DNA of 64,000 bases from Paenibacillus taihuensis. GTDB taxonomy: Bacteria; Bacillota; Bacilli; Paenibacillales; Paenibacillaceae. Each line of letters opens with the position of its first letter. The stretch's first letter is position 1. The translations under genes were made by a program, and so were the position numbers. Below, one piece after another: positions 26,477 to 35,131 of this stretch. The DNA is taken from NCBI RefSeq assembly GCF_003386535.1, contig NZ_QTTN01000005.1, forward strand, positions 1 through 64,000, written 5' to 3'. The notes beneath the pieces are model-generated. The model was not told where the DNA came from. It saw only the letters and a list, made by a program, of their open reading frames with translations, and did not search any database.

Positions 26477-27706
26477 CTAAGAAGCTCTTGCCTGTGCTTT
26501 GCGCGCAAGCAGGAAGTAGAGCAGGAGCGCGCTGACATCCAGCGCAGCGATGATGATGCCCATCGGAATCGCCGTTCCGCTGCCGGCAATGCCGACGAAC
26601 GGCGCAACGATCGAGCCGAACATGAAGGACATGAGCCCTTGCAGCGCCGATGCACTGCCGGCCGATTGCCCTTGACCCTGCATCGCGAGCGAGAAGCCCA
26701 TCGTCGACACTATCCCGACGCTTGCGACGACGAAGAAGAGGGGGATAAGTACGAGCACCAGCTGGGCGTGAGCGAGCAGCATCGCAAGCAGGACGACGCC
26801 GCCAACCGCGGCGATGCTAAGGCCAGTGACGAGCAGCTTCACTTCGTTGAAGCGGCCAGCGAGGCGTCCCGCCAATTGGCTGGCGAGAATGATGCCAAGC
26901 CCGTTAATGGCGAAGCAGAGGCTGAACATCTGCGGCGATACACCGTAGATGTCCTGCAGCACGAACGGCGAACCGGAGATGTAAGCGAACATCGCCGCCA
27001 TGACGAAGCCTTGCGCGAGGGCGTAGCCCATGAACACGCGGTCGGTGAGCAGGCGGCGGAACGTAATCACCGTGTTCAGTATGCCGCCTTTGGCTCGCCG
27101 CTCACGCGGCAATGTCTCTGGCAAGCCGAACAGTACGGCGACGAACATGATAAGTCCGATGGAGGCGAGTACGACGAACACGCCTTGCCAGGTCGTGAAG
27201 TGCAGCAGTTGCCCGCCTACAATTGGCGCGGCAATCGGCGCGATGCCGTTGACGAGCATGAGCAGCGCGAAGAACCGCGTCAGCTCTGGGCCGGTGTACA
27301 AGTCGCGCACGACGGCGCGCGCGATAACGATGCCCGCCGAGCCGGCGAGCCCTTGGATGAAGCGCAGCACGATGAATGTGCCGATCGACGGCGCGATAGC
27401 GCAGAGCAGCGAGGATACGGCGTACAGGATGAGGCCGGTCAGCAGCGGCCCTCTGCGGCCGCGCACGTCGCTGACCGGGCCGGCGAAGAGCTGGCCGATC
27501 GCGAGCCCGATGAGGCACGCCGTCAGGCTGAGCTGCGCGAGCGATGTGCTCGTATGCAGGTCGTTCGCGAGCTTCGGCAGCGCAGGCAAATACATATCGA
27601 GCGACAGCGGTCCGAACGCGCTGAGCGAGCCGAGCACCGCTGCGGTCCACAGCCGCCGGGAACGGGGCATGGCCGCAGGCAGGCTGGTAGCTTGATCGTT
27701 TATCAT
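26477..27706 (-). CDS. Bcr/CflA-family drug-resistance MFS transporter
   Basis: 409 residues, 12 membrane segments. The family opening (LSAFGPLSLDMYLPALPKLANDL), the loop GPVSDVRGRRGPLLTGL and RFIQGLAGSAGIVIARAVVRDLY are typical of Bcr/CflA exporters, which pump bicyclomycin, sulfonamides, chloramphenicol or cysteine-type compounds. ATG 27706 follows an AAAGGAAT site about 12 bases upstream. It is monocistronic and divergent from the amino-acid ABC operon. Substrate unknown. Confidence 0.88.
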   Translation of the reverse strand: MINDQATSLPAAMPRSRRLWTAAVLGSLSAFGPLSLDMYLPALPKLANDLHTSTSLAQLSLTACLIGLAIGQLFAGPVSDVRGRRGPLLTGLILYAVSSLLCAIAPSIGTFIVLRFIQGLAGSAGIVIARAVVRDLYTGPELTRFFALLMLVNGIAPIAAPIVGGQLLHFTTWQGVFVVLASIGLIMFVAVLFGLPETLPRERRAKGGILNTVITFRRLLTDRVFMGYALAQGFVMAAMFAYISGSPFVLQDIYGVSPQMFSLCFAINGLGIILASQLAGRLAGRFNEVKLLVTGLSIAAVGGVVLLAMLLAHAQLVLVLIPLFFVVASVGIVSTMGFSLAMQGQGQSAGSASALQGLMSFMFGSIVAPFVGIAGSGTAIPMGIIIAALDVSALLLYFLLARKAQARAS

Positions 27707-27917
27707 AGAGCGGATGATTCCTTTCTTTGTTGCGATTTTGTTGCATGAGATGACCTTAGAAGCCGGCCGATTATAAGATGAAACCCATTATAGAACCGCC
27801 CCCAAAGGCTGTCAACGAACAAGCCCGGTATTCTGGCGAACGGGTGGAAGCCCAGGAGGAATGAACCAACTGCGAAGCTGGCATACTATCCAAAGATAGG
27901 CAAAGGGAGGCATTTTT

Positions 27918-28745
27918 ATGATCAATTGGCATTGGCGATCTATGCGAAATACGGGGCTCGCGGCAGTCGTGCTGCTGTCACTTACGGCATGCGGCAAGAA
28001 CAATGATTCGGGAAACAATGTAGCGGAAGCTCCGGGCAAAACGACTCTGCTCGATTCCATCAAGTCCAGCGGTGAAATCAAGATCGGGACGGAAGGCACG
28101 TATGCGCCGTTCTCGTTTCACGATAAAGACGGGAAGCTGACCGGCTTCGATGTGGAAGTTGCGGAGGAAGTGGCGAAGCGAATCGGCGTGAAGCCGAACT
28201 TTGTGGAGACGAAGTGGGACGGCATGCTGGCGGGGCTTGATGCGAAAAGGTTCGATATGGTCGCCAACGAAGTGACGATTCGGGAGGACCGCCAGGCGAA
28301 ATATGATTTCTCCGACCCGTATATCGTTTCGAAGGCGGTCCTCATCGTGAAGGACAGCAACAACGATATTAAGAAGCTGGCTGATTTGAAGGGCAAAAAA
28401 TCAGGCCAATCCCTCACGAGCGACCTTGGCGATATTGCGAAGGGCAACGGAGCGGAGATCGTGCAGATCGACGGCTTCAACCAGGCGATCGACCTGCTCG
28501 TGTCGGGGCGGATCGATGCAACGATCAATGATAAGCTGAGCTATCTGGATCTGAAGAAGCAGAAGCCGGATGTACCGATCAAGGTCGTCGATGAGACGAA
28601 TAACGCGTCGCAGAGCGGACTGCTGTTCCATAAAGGCAATGGGGAGCTGGTGACCGCAGTGAATAAAGCATTGTCGGATATGAAGGCAGACGGGAAGTAC
28701 CTGGAGATATCGACCAAATATTTTGGCGAGGATGTATCGAAGTAG
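27918..28745 (+). CDS. Amino-acid (cystine-type) ABC transporter substrate-binding lipoprotein
   Basis: 275 residues. Lipoprotein signal with lipobox LTAC, modified cysteine C25. SBP family 3 fold: GEIKIGTEGTYAPFSFHDKDGKLTGFDVEVAEEVAKRIG, then MVANEVTIREDRQAKYDFSDPY. The closest pattern I know is the cystine-binding TcyA/FliY-like group, so cystine is a reasonable guess. ATG follows AAAGGGAGG by nine bases. First gene of a three-gene importer operon with permease and ATPase. Acts at the outer face of the membrane. Confidence 0.88.
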   Translation: MINWHWRSMRNTGLAAVVLLSLTACGKNNDSGNNVAEAPGKTTLLDSIKSSGEIKIGTEGTYAPFSFHDKDGKLTGFDVEVAEEVAKRIGVKPNFVETKWDGMLAGLDAKRFDMVANEVTIREDRQAKYDFSDPYIVSKAVLIVKDSNNDIKKLADLKGKKSGQSLTSDLGDIAKGNGAEIVQIDGFNQAIDLLVSGRIDATINDKLSYLDLKKQKPDVPIKVVDETNNASQSGLLFHKGNGELVTAVNKALSDMKADGKYLEISTKYFGEDVSK

Positions 28746-28763
28746 TGAAGGCGGTTAGTCCTT

Positions 28764-29441
28764 ATGAGTGATCATTCAGAGCGGCTGTGGCAGATTTTTA
28801 CCGATTCGTTTCTGCCTCTGCTGCACGCGGGAGTTGCTTTTACTGTACCGCTGACGCTCATCTCGTTCGTGCTCGGCCTGCTGCTCGCACTGGTGACTGC
28901 ACTCGTGCGCCTTTCCGACATCCCCGTGCTGTCCTGGATCGCGCGCTTCTATGTGTGGATTATTCGCGGTACGCCTCTGATTGTGCAGCTGTTTATTATC
29001 TTCTACGGGCTGCCGAGCCTTGGCATTCTCATTAACGCGTTTCCAGCAGCGGTGATCGGCTTTACGCTTAGCGTCGGCGCTTATGGCTCCGAGATTATCC
29101 GGGCGGCGATCATCTCGATTCCGCGCGGGCAGTGGGAGGCAGCGTACTCGCTTGGGCAGACGAGGCTGCAGGCGCTGCGCCGGATTATTTTGCCGCAGGC
29201 TGCGAGAGTGTCTGTACCGCCATTGTCGAACTCGTTCATCAGCTTGGTGAAGGATACGTCGCTGGCGGCAACGGTGACGGTCATCGAGCTGTTCGCGAAG
29301 GGGCAGCAGATAGTGGCGGCGACGTATGAGCCCATGCTCATTTATTGCGAGGTGGCGCTGATCTATCTCATTCTGTGTACAGTGCTTGCGGTGCTGCAGC
29401 GCAGACTTGAGCGGTATTATGAGCGGTTTGATGTGAGGTAA
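28764..29441 (+). CDS. Amino-acid ABC transporter permease
   Basis: 225 residues, about five membrane helices, HisM/TcyB type. The EAA loop GQWEAAYSLGQTRLQALRRIILPQAARVSVPPLSNSF contacts the ATPase. It starts 18 bases after the binding-protein stop codon and is followed 21 bases later by the ATPase gene. Confidence 0.9.
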   Translation: MSDHSERLWQIFTDSFLPLLHAGVAFTVPLTLISFVLGLLLALVTALVRLSDIPVLSWIARFYVWIIRGTPLIVQLFIIFYGLPSLGILINAFPAAVIGFTLSVGAYGSEIIRAAIISIPRGQWEAAYSLGQTRLQALRRIILPQAARVSVPPLSNSFISLVKDTSLAATVTVIELFAKGQQIVAATYEPMLIYCEVALIYLILCTVLAVLQRRLERYYERFDVR

Positions 29442-29462
29442 GAAGGAGGCGGGTGGCGAGCA

Positions 29463-30215
29463 ATGGCGATGATTGAGGTGCGTGGCCTGACGAAAACCTT
29501 CGGAGAGGTGGCTGTGCTGAAGGGCATCGACTTAACGCTGGAACGGGGCAGCGTGCTCGTCATTATTGGGCCGTCCGGCTCCGGCAAGTCGACGCTGCTG
29601 CGCTGCTTGAACGTGCTGGAGACGCCGAGTTCCGGCACGATTGCAATCGGCAATGCTGGCATTGCATTCGCGGGCGGCACTCGGGTGCGACAGGCGGATG
29701 TGCTTCAGCTGCGGCGGCAGTCGGGCATGGTGTTCCAGGCGTATCATCTGTTCCCGCATATGACGGCGCTTCAGAACGTGATGGAAGGGCAGATCACATC
29801 GCTGCGCCGGCCGAAGGAAGAGGCGCGGGAGAGGGCTATGCGGCTGCTCGCGAAAGTCGGGCTCGAGACGAGAGCGGACTCGTACCCGCACCAGCTATCC
29901 GGCGGTCAGCAGCAGCGGGTGGGCATTGCGCGGGCGATGTCGATCGATCCGCAGCTGCTCCTGTTCGACGAGCCGACCTCGGCGCTTGACCCGGAGCTTG
30001 TGCGGGAAGTGCTGAAGGTCATCCGCGAGCTGGCGCAGGAGGGGCGGACGATGATTGTCGTCACGCACGAAATGAAGTTCGCCCGCGAGGTGGCGGATCG
30101 GATCATTCTAATCGATGAAGGCGTCATCGTGGAAGAGGGACCGCCTGAGCAGCTGTTCGGCAGCCCGAAGCAGGAGCGGACGAGGCAGTTTTTGTCGCGA
30201 ATTATGGGCGACTGA
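29463..30215 (+). CDS. Amino-acid ABC transporter ATP-binding protein
   Basis: 250 residues. Walker [11 protein letters not shown]-loop in [14 protein letters not shown], signature [14 protein letters not shown], Walker [14 protein letters not shown] and switch histidine in VVTHE are all present. Energises the polar amino-acid importer encoded by the two preceding genes. An insert of about ten residues ([16 protein letters not shown]) before the Q-loop is common in this group. The operon ends with the terminator at 30269. Confidence 0.92.
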   Translation: MAMIEVRGLTKTFGEVAVLKGIDLTLERGSVLVIIGPSGSGKSTLLRCLNVLETPSSGTIAIGNAGIAFAGGTRVRQADVLQLRRQSGMVFQAYHLFPHMTALQNVMEGQITSLRRPKEEARERAMRLLAKVGLETRADSYPHQLSGGQQQRVGIARAMSIDPQLLLFDEPTSALDPELVREVLKVIRELAQEGRTMIVVTHEMKFAREVADRIILIDEGVIVEEGPPEQLFGSPKQERTRQFLSRIMGD

Positions 30216-30268
30216 GCGGAGTCGTAGTGGTAATAAAGCAAGTGTAAACGGGAGCGGTATTTGTTGTT

Positions 30269-30298
30269 GCGGCAGAGCGAGGGCTCTGCCGCTTTTTC
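30269..30298 (+). terminator. Terminator of the amino-acid ABC operon
   Basis: Perfect ten-base arms GCGGCAGAGC and GCTCTGCCGC, a four-base loop and five T. Confidence 0.93.
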
Positions 30299-30326
30299 GT
30301 GTGTTGCGCGGCCGTGAGGGTGGGTG

Positions 30327-30620
30327 CTGAGAGAGCTTATATGGTCTCTCGCAGTTGAAAATGCGAGAGAAAGAAGCTGAGAGAGCCAAAACGGATTTCT
30401 CGCAGTCGAACCACCGGGAATAGGTTGCTGAGAAATCCAATATGGCTCTCTTAGCACCAGAAGTAGCTGGAATGGCATGTTGCGGTGAGCTGAGAGTCGG
30501 AAAATCCGTCTCTCAGGAGCAGATTCGCTGGAAAAACTCGCTGAGAGTCGGAAAACCCGACTCTCGCTCATCCGCCATCGACGAAACAGGTCACTGTGGA
30601 GCCTGAGAGTCGGAAAACCC
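30327..30620. repeat. Intergenic repeat array, family E, locus 1 (six units)
   Basis: Units of the type CTGAGAGTCGGAAAATCC followed by its closing arm GACTCTC: 30327-30353, 30377-30404, 30426-30454, 30489-30515, 30541-30566, and a truncated copy at 30602-30620. The third unit is the inverted version of the second. The family recurs at 57349-57488. No ORF is convincing here. Confidence 0.86.
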
Positions 30621-30897
30621 CCAACCTAGGCGCTAGGCACCTATACACACCGTACAACTATCAATCAGAGATAGATATCAATAATTGATAGGAGATGGTT
30701 TTCATAGAGTTAGGGATATTGACCAGTACGAGCCATCCGCCGTGTACATATAAATACAGTACATCACTGCTATAGCAGGCAGTCGCAGGGAGGGAATCTA
30801 TGAAAATTGCAGCACGAGGAAGGTAGCCATCCCGCAAGCTTAAGAAGGTTCCGAAAGGAGAATAGAAGATTAGAGAATCTTGAAAAGAGGGTAAAGC
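30621..30897 (+). other. Long leader of the ArsB-like gene, no assigned element
   Basis: About 277 bases without a credible ORF. It contains small inverted repeats (ACTATCAATC near 30657 with TTGATAG near 30686, and CTGCTATAGCAG near 30768). I compared it by eye with the common Firmicute riboswitch cores and could not match one. It may hold the promoter and an unassigned structured leader. Confidence 0.35.
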
Positions 30898-32232
30898 ATG
30901 CACGACATCATGGACATTCTCACCGTATGTATATTCTTCCTGACGATCGGCTTCATCTTCTGGAAACCGAATATTAACGAGGCGATACCGGCGACCGTTG
31001 GCGCCGCGCTGGTGATGCTGACCGGCACCGTAACGCTCTCCGACCTCGGCGCAATTACAGAGACCATAAGCGGTGCCGCCATTACCATCATCGCGACCAT
31101 CGTCATGGCGATCGTTCTTGAAAGCTTCGGCTTCTTCAATTGGGCAGCCGAAATCCTCACCCGCTCAGCCCGAGGCTCCGGCATTCGCTTGTTTTGGCTG
31201 ACGAACCTGTTCTGTTTTCTAATGACGCTCTTCGTCAACAACGACGGCAGCATCCTCATTACCACCCCAATCCTGCTCATGATGCTGAAGAACATAGGGC
31301 TCAAAAATCACCAGAAAATCCCTTATCTGCTCTCCGGCGCATTGATCGCCACCGCATCCAGCGCTCCGATTGGCGTCAGCAACATCGTCAACCTCATCGC
31401 GCTCAAGATCGTCCACATGAGCCTCTACATGCAAGCGGCGATGATGTTTGTTCCGGCATCGATCGGGCTGCTGCTGCTCGCTTTCCTGCTGTTCGCCGTC
31501 TTTTACCGCACATTGCCGAAGAAGCTGCCCGAAATACCTTCATGGAAGCTGACACCCGGAGGCCATCCGCTCATGGGAGAAGCGCCGCCGAAGGCATACC
31601 GCGCCAATCTTATGCGAGGTATCTTGATCTTCGTTTTTTGCGTCAGAATTAGCCTGTTCGTTGCTTCATATCTGCATTTTCCGATATCGGCAATGGCTGT
31701 AATCGGCTCCGTGCTCCTGCTTGGATGGCGCTGGTTCCACCTCAAGGTACCGCCAATCGATATGCTGAAGAAGACGCCTTGGTATATTTTGATCTTTGCT
31801 TTTAGTATGTACGTCATCATCTATGGACTCAGAAATATCGGCCTGACCGAGTGGCTCATCCACTTCCTGCAGCCCCTTGTTACCGGCAGCCTGCTGCATG
31901 CGAGCGTGTTGATGGGCGGCCTGCTCAGCGTCTTATCCAATATGTTCAACAACCATCCGGCTCTCATGGTCGGCACGCTTACTTTAACGAATATGGGACT
32001 CGATCCTCTAACGCTGAAAGTCTCCTATCTTGCAAGCGTAATCGGAAGCGACGTCGGCTCGCTCCTGCTGCCGATCGGTACGCTGGCCACGATTATGTGG
32101 ATGCACATCATGAGGAAAGGCGGCGTGAAGATCACCTGGGGCCAATATGTGAAAGTGACGATAGTGGTGATTCCGATTACGGTGCTGTTTACGCTGGTAT
32201 TGCTGCACTACTGGGTTTCGTGGATATTTTGA
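30898..32232 (+). CDS. ArsB/NhaD-superfamily ion transporter (ArsB-like)
   Basis: 444 residues, about 11-12 membrane helices. Several blocks parallel staphylococcal ArsB: FFVNND-like LFVNNDGSILITTPILLMM, PWYILIFAFSMYVIIYGLRN, and VIGSDVGSLLLPIGTLATIMWMHI followed by KITWGQYVK. ArsB exports arsenite or antimonite. There is no arsR, arsC or arsA nearby, so the substrate may be another anion. ATG 30898 lies 6 bases after AGAGGG. Monocistronic with a long leader. Confidence 0.78.
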   Translation: MHDIMDILTVCIFFLTIGFIFWKPNINEAIPATVGAALVMLTGTVTLSDLGAITETISGAAITIIATIVMAIVLESFGFFNWAAEILTRSARGSGIRLFWLTNLFCFLMTLFVNNDGSILITTPILLMMLKNIGLKNHQKIPYLLSGALIATASSAPIGVSNIVNLIALKIVHMSLYMQAAMMFVPASIGLLLLAFLLFAVFYRTLPKKLPEIPSWKLTPGGHPLMGEAPPKAYRANLMRGILIFVFCVRISLFVASYLHFPISAMAVIGSVLLLGWRWFHLKVPPIDMLKKTPWYILIFAFSMYVIIYGLRNIGLTEWLIHFLQPLVTGSLLHASVLMGGLLSVLSNMFNNHPALMVGTLTLTNMGLDPLTLKVSYLASVIGSDVGSLLLPIGTLATIMWMHIMRKGGVKITWGQYVKVTIVVIPITVLFTLVLLHYWVSWIF

Positions 32233-32274
32233 ACAATTCTATAAACAATTCTAAAACAGTGAGGGGGTACTAGT

Positions 32275-32955
32275 TTGAATGACTTCAAGTCGTTAATCGG
32301 TAACAAGGTCGTGATAGAAGTGTCGGGCAAGCGGATGCTGCCGGGCAAGCTGATCGACGTCGGTTCCGACATGGTTGTCCTCCTGCATCAGCTGCGGTAT
32401 CTCTATATTCCGCTGGCGCATGTGCACAATCTGAAGGTGGATTTCTTGGGGGAGGAAGGAAGTGAGGGCAGCGACCAGGCTGACGAGCCATCCGTAGGAC
32501 TTCAAGTGGAAGATATGAATGTAGCGAAAATATTACAGGAAGCCAAGGGTCTCTTCGTCGAGATTTATGTCAGCGGCAACAAGTCGATTCACGGGCATTT
32601 GAACGGCATTATGAATGATTATTTTACACTCTACTCGCCCATTTACGGCACGGTCTATATCGCGACGCACCATATGAAGTGGCTGATTCCGTATCCAACA
32701 TCGCATGTTCCTTATGCCAAGTCGACAGGCACCATTCCGGCAGGACAAACACAGTCAAATAGTGCCAAGACATTGGGCGAGCTATTCAAGAAAGAGGAGG
32801 GCAAAATGGCGGTCATCGACCTGAGCAGCGCCTCCGAGAGAATCGGCGTCATCAAGCGCATAAGCGGCAGCGGCATGATCAATTTGATCGACGCAGAAGG
32901 CTATAGCACGCTGCACAATATCGTGCATGTGAAGACGATGGTTGTTCCGAAGTAG
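32275..32955 (+). CDS. DUF2642-like protein with duplicated Sm-like beta barrel
   Basis: 226 residues from TTG 32275, 7 bases after GAGGGGG. Two or three similar beta modules are visible: GNKVVIEVSGKRMLPGKLIDVGSDMVVLL near the N-terminus, LFVEIYVSGNKSIHGHLNGIMNDYFTLY in the middle, and RIGVIKRISGSGMINLI at the end. This looks like the DUF2642 group of Bacilli, several members of which are spore-coat related. Function unknown. Linkers are acidic and low complexity. Confidence 0.68.
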   Translation: MNDFKSLIGNKVVIEVSGKRMLPGKLIDVGSDMVVLLHQLRYLYIPLAHVHNLKVDFLGEEGSEGSDQADEPSVGLQVEDMNVAKILQEAKGLFVEIYVSGNKSIHGHLNGIMNDYFTLYSPIYGTVYIATHHMKWLIPYPTSHVPYAKSTGTIPAGQTQSNSAKTLGELFKKEEGKMAVIDLSSASERIGVIKRISGSGMINLIDAEGYSTLHNIVHVKTMVVPK

Positions 32956-33257
32956 GGAGTTTGGGAGTTTAGGAGGCGGAGGGTATCATGAACGTCACGG
33001 CCCCACGCAAAAAAAGAGACCTTCGGTAGAAGGCCTGAAAAGAGATTCATGCACACCATAGTTTATGTATACGAGAGAGAGAAGGCGTGAGGAATTTGTC
33101 CGCGCAGACAAGCTTGCGTGACCAAAAATAGATAGATGCCGCGGGGCTGCTGAGAAAGCAACCTTTTTTGTGCACTCGTCCTTTCGAACTATGCATTTTC
33201 TCTTCCAAAGGCCTATATATTTTAATCATAAGACGAGAGGTGTGAGGTGCTGAAGGG
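32956..33257. other. 302-base gap with two hairpins and no trusted gene
   Basis: AGACCTTC/GAAGGCCT near 33020-33040 is followed on the minus strand by a T-run. GGCTGCT/AGCAACC near 33155-33175 is followed on the plus strand by six T. Either could be a terminator of the DUF2642-like gene. An 87-codon minus frame here (33047-33310) overlaps the fixA start and lacks a good start signal, so I do not call it. Confidence 0.4.
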
Positions 33258-34073
33258 ATGCTGCATATTGTCGCCTGCATTAAGCAGGTGCCGGATACGA
33301 AGATCATCAAGATGAATCCGAAGACGAATACGATGGATCGTGCCAGCGCTCCGGCGATTCTGAATCCCTATGATGCGCATGCGGTGGAGGAAGCGGTTCG
33401 ATTGAAGCAGCGCTACGGGGGCATCGTGTCCGTCCTGACGATGGGACCGCCGCCGGCTGTCAAAGCGATTCGCAAATGCATCGAGATCGGCGCAGACGAG
33501 GGCTATATGATTTCGGATCGGGCGTTCGCCGGCGCGGACACGCTGGCTACAAGCTACGCATTAACGAAAGCGCTTCAAAAAATCGGCAAGGAGCAGCCGA
33601 TCGATCTTATTATTTGCGGCAAAATGACGATCGACGGCGACACTGGCCAAGTCGGACCTGGCATTGCGCGTCGACTAGACATTCCTCCTCTAACGAGCGT
33701 GAAGAAGATTGTTGAGATCGACAAGGAGAAGGGCATTGCGATTCTCCACCGCAAGCTGGAGGACGGCTATGAGGTCGTCTCTTCCACGCTGCCATGCTTG
33801 TTCTCCGTCGAGAAAGAGATCAACGAGGTGCCTTATTCATCGATGCCGAATATGCTGCGGGCGGCACGGTATAATCCGCATATTTGGTCGGTGAACGAGC
33901 TGGAGGATGTGGACCGTACTCAGCTGGGCCTTAAAGGCTCGCCTACGATCGTTTCCTCCGTCTGGGCGCCGCAGAAGCCGCAGGGCGGGCATATGCTCGA
34001 GGGCACAACGGGTGAACAGGTGAACCAACTGCTCGGCATTCTGCTTGCGAAGAAGGAATTGTTCGAAGCCTAG
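33258..34073 (+). CDS. fixA: Electron transfer flavoprotein beta subunit, FixA type
   Basis: 271 residues. CIKQVPDT at the N-terminus and the beta-ETF signature region (TSYALTKALQKIGKEQPIDLIICGKMTIDGDTGQVGPGIARRL) define FixA. With FixB it forms a flavoprotein that, in FixABCX complexes, bifurcates electrons from NADH to ferredoxin/flavodoxin and quinone. First gene of fixABCX; fixB begins 17 bases after its stop. Confidence 0.93.
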   Translation: MLHIVACIKQVPDTKIIKMNPKTNTMDRASAPAILNPYDAHAVEEAVRLKQRYGGIVSVLTMGPPPAVKAIRKCIEIGADEGYMISDRAFAGADTLATSYALTKALQKIGKEQPIDLIICGKMTIDGDTGQVGPGIARRLDIPPLTSVKKIVEIDKEKGIAILHRKLEDGYEVVSSTLPCLFSVEKEINEVPYSSMPNMLRAARYNPHIWSVNELEDVDRTQLGLKGSPTIVSSVWAPQKPQGGHMLEGTTGEQVNQLLGILLAKKELFEA

Positions 34074-34090
34074 ATAGGAGGCGAATCCTC

Positions 34091-35113
34091 TTGAATTTCG
34101 ATGATTACCGCGGAACGTGGGTGTTCATGGAAGTGAAGGACGGCGCGATAGCGTCCGTCTCGCTGGAGCTGCTCGGCGCGGGCAGGCAGCTGGCGGATAA
34201 GCGGAGCAGCGAGCTCGCCGGCGTTCTGATCGGCGATGGCGTGACGTCGCTCGCGCAGGAAGTGATCGAGTACGGGGCGGACGTCGTGTACGTCTACGAT
34301 GCGCCGATCTATAAACATTACCGCACAGAGACATATATGAAAGCGCTTTTAGCGTGCGTGGAGAAATTTAAGCCGGAGATCTTGCTCTACGGTGCGACCT
34401 CCACCGGCAAGGACCTGGCAAGCGCGGTGGCGACGGACCTGCCGACCGGTCTGACGGCGGATACGACGCAGCTCGATGTCGAAGAGGACACCGGCCTGCT
34501 GCTGGCGAGCCGTCCGGCTTTCGGCGGCAACATTATGGCGACGATTCTATGTAAGAAATACCGGCCGCAGATGGCGACGGTGAGGCCGAAGGTCGTGCGC
34601 GCTTTGCCGCGCGATAAGGAGCGTACGGGCGTTATCTTCGAGGAATCGATACCGATCCATGAGGACGATATCCGCACGAAGGTGCTTGAAATTGTGCGCA
34701 ATACCATCCAGACGGTGCGCATTAGCGAGGCGGACATTATCGTGTCCGGGGGCAAAGGGATGGGCAGCGCGGCAGGCTTTCAGCTCATTCACAAGCTGGC
34801 GGAGGTGCTCGGCGGAGCGGTCGGCGCAAGCCGGGACGTTGTTGAAGCCGGCTGGGTCGGCCACCATCATCAGGTCGGACAGACGGGCGTAACGGTGACG
34901 CCGAAGATTTACTTCGCCATCGGCATATCAGGCGCCATCCAGCACATCGTCGGGATGCAGAACTCGGGGCTCATCATCGCGATCAACAAGGACCCGAATG
35001 CGTTAATCTTTCAATCCTGCCACTACGGCATTGTCGGTGACGCGTTCGAGATTATCCCGCTGCTCATCGAGCAGTTCAGGGGCGCGCTCGGCAAGCCGGC
35101 GCTGGCGACGTAG
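34091..35113 (+). CDS. fixB: Electron transfer flavoprotein alpha subunit, FixB type
   Basis: 340 residues from TTG 34091, 8 bases after AGGAGG. The C-terminal FAD-binding domain has IVSGGKGMGSAAGFQLIHKLAEVLGGAVGASRDVVEAGW and GQTGVTVTPKIYFAIGISGAIQHIVGM, the alpha-ETF signature. Partner of FixA. No ferredoxin-type N-terminal fusion is present. Confidence 0.93.
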   Translation: MNFDDYRGTWVFMEVKDGAIASVSLELLGAGRQLADKRSSELAGVLIGDGVTSLAQEVIEYGADVVYVYDAPIYKHYRTETYMKALLACVEKFKPEILLYGATSTGKDLASAVATDLPTGLTADTTQLDVEEDTGLLLASRPAFGGNIMATILCKKYRPQMATVRPKVVRALPRDKERTGVIFEESIPIHEDDIRTKVLEIVRNTIQTVRISEADIIVSGGKGMGSAAGFQLIHKLAEVLGGAVGASRDVVEAGWVGHHHQVGQTGVTVTPKIYFAIGISGAIQHIVGMQNSGLIIAINKDPNALIFQSCHYGIVGDAFEIIPLLIEQFRGALGKPALAT

Positions 35114-35131
35114 ACGAAGGGAGAATTCACG

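Noticed and set aside
26456-27748. 430-codon plus-strand frame opposite the Bcr/CflA gene
   Set aside because: Arg/Glu/His-rich shadow of a membrane protein gene.
27780-27917. c-di-GMP or SAM riboswitch before the ABC operon
   Set aside because: Core motifs of these riboswitches could not be aligned by eye.
32989-33030. 13-codon ORF after the DUF2642-like gene
   Set aside because: Has a plausible ribosome site but is too short and ends in a hairpin; no support.
33047-33310. 87-codon minus-strand ORF overlapping the fixA start
   Set aside because: Overlaps the fixA start and lacks family features or a ribosome site.
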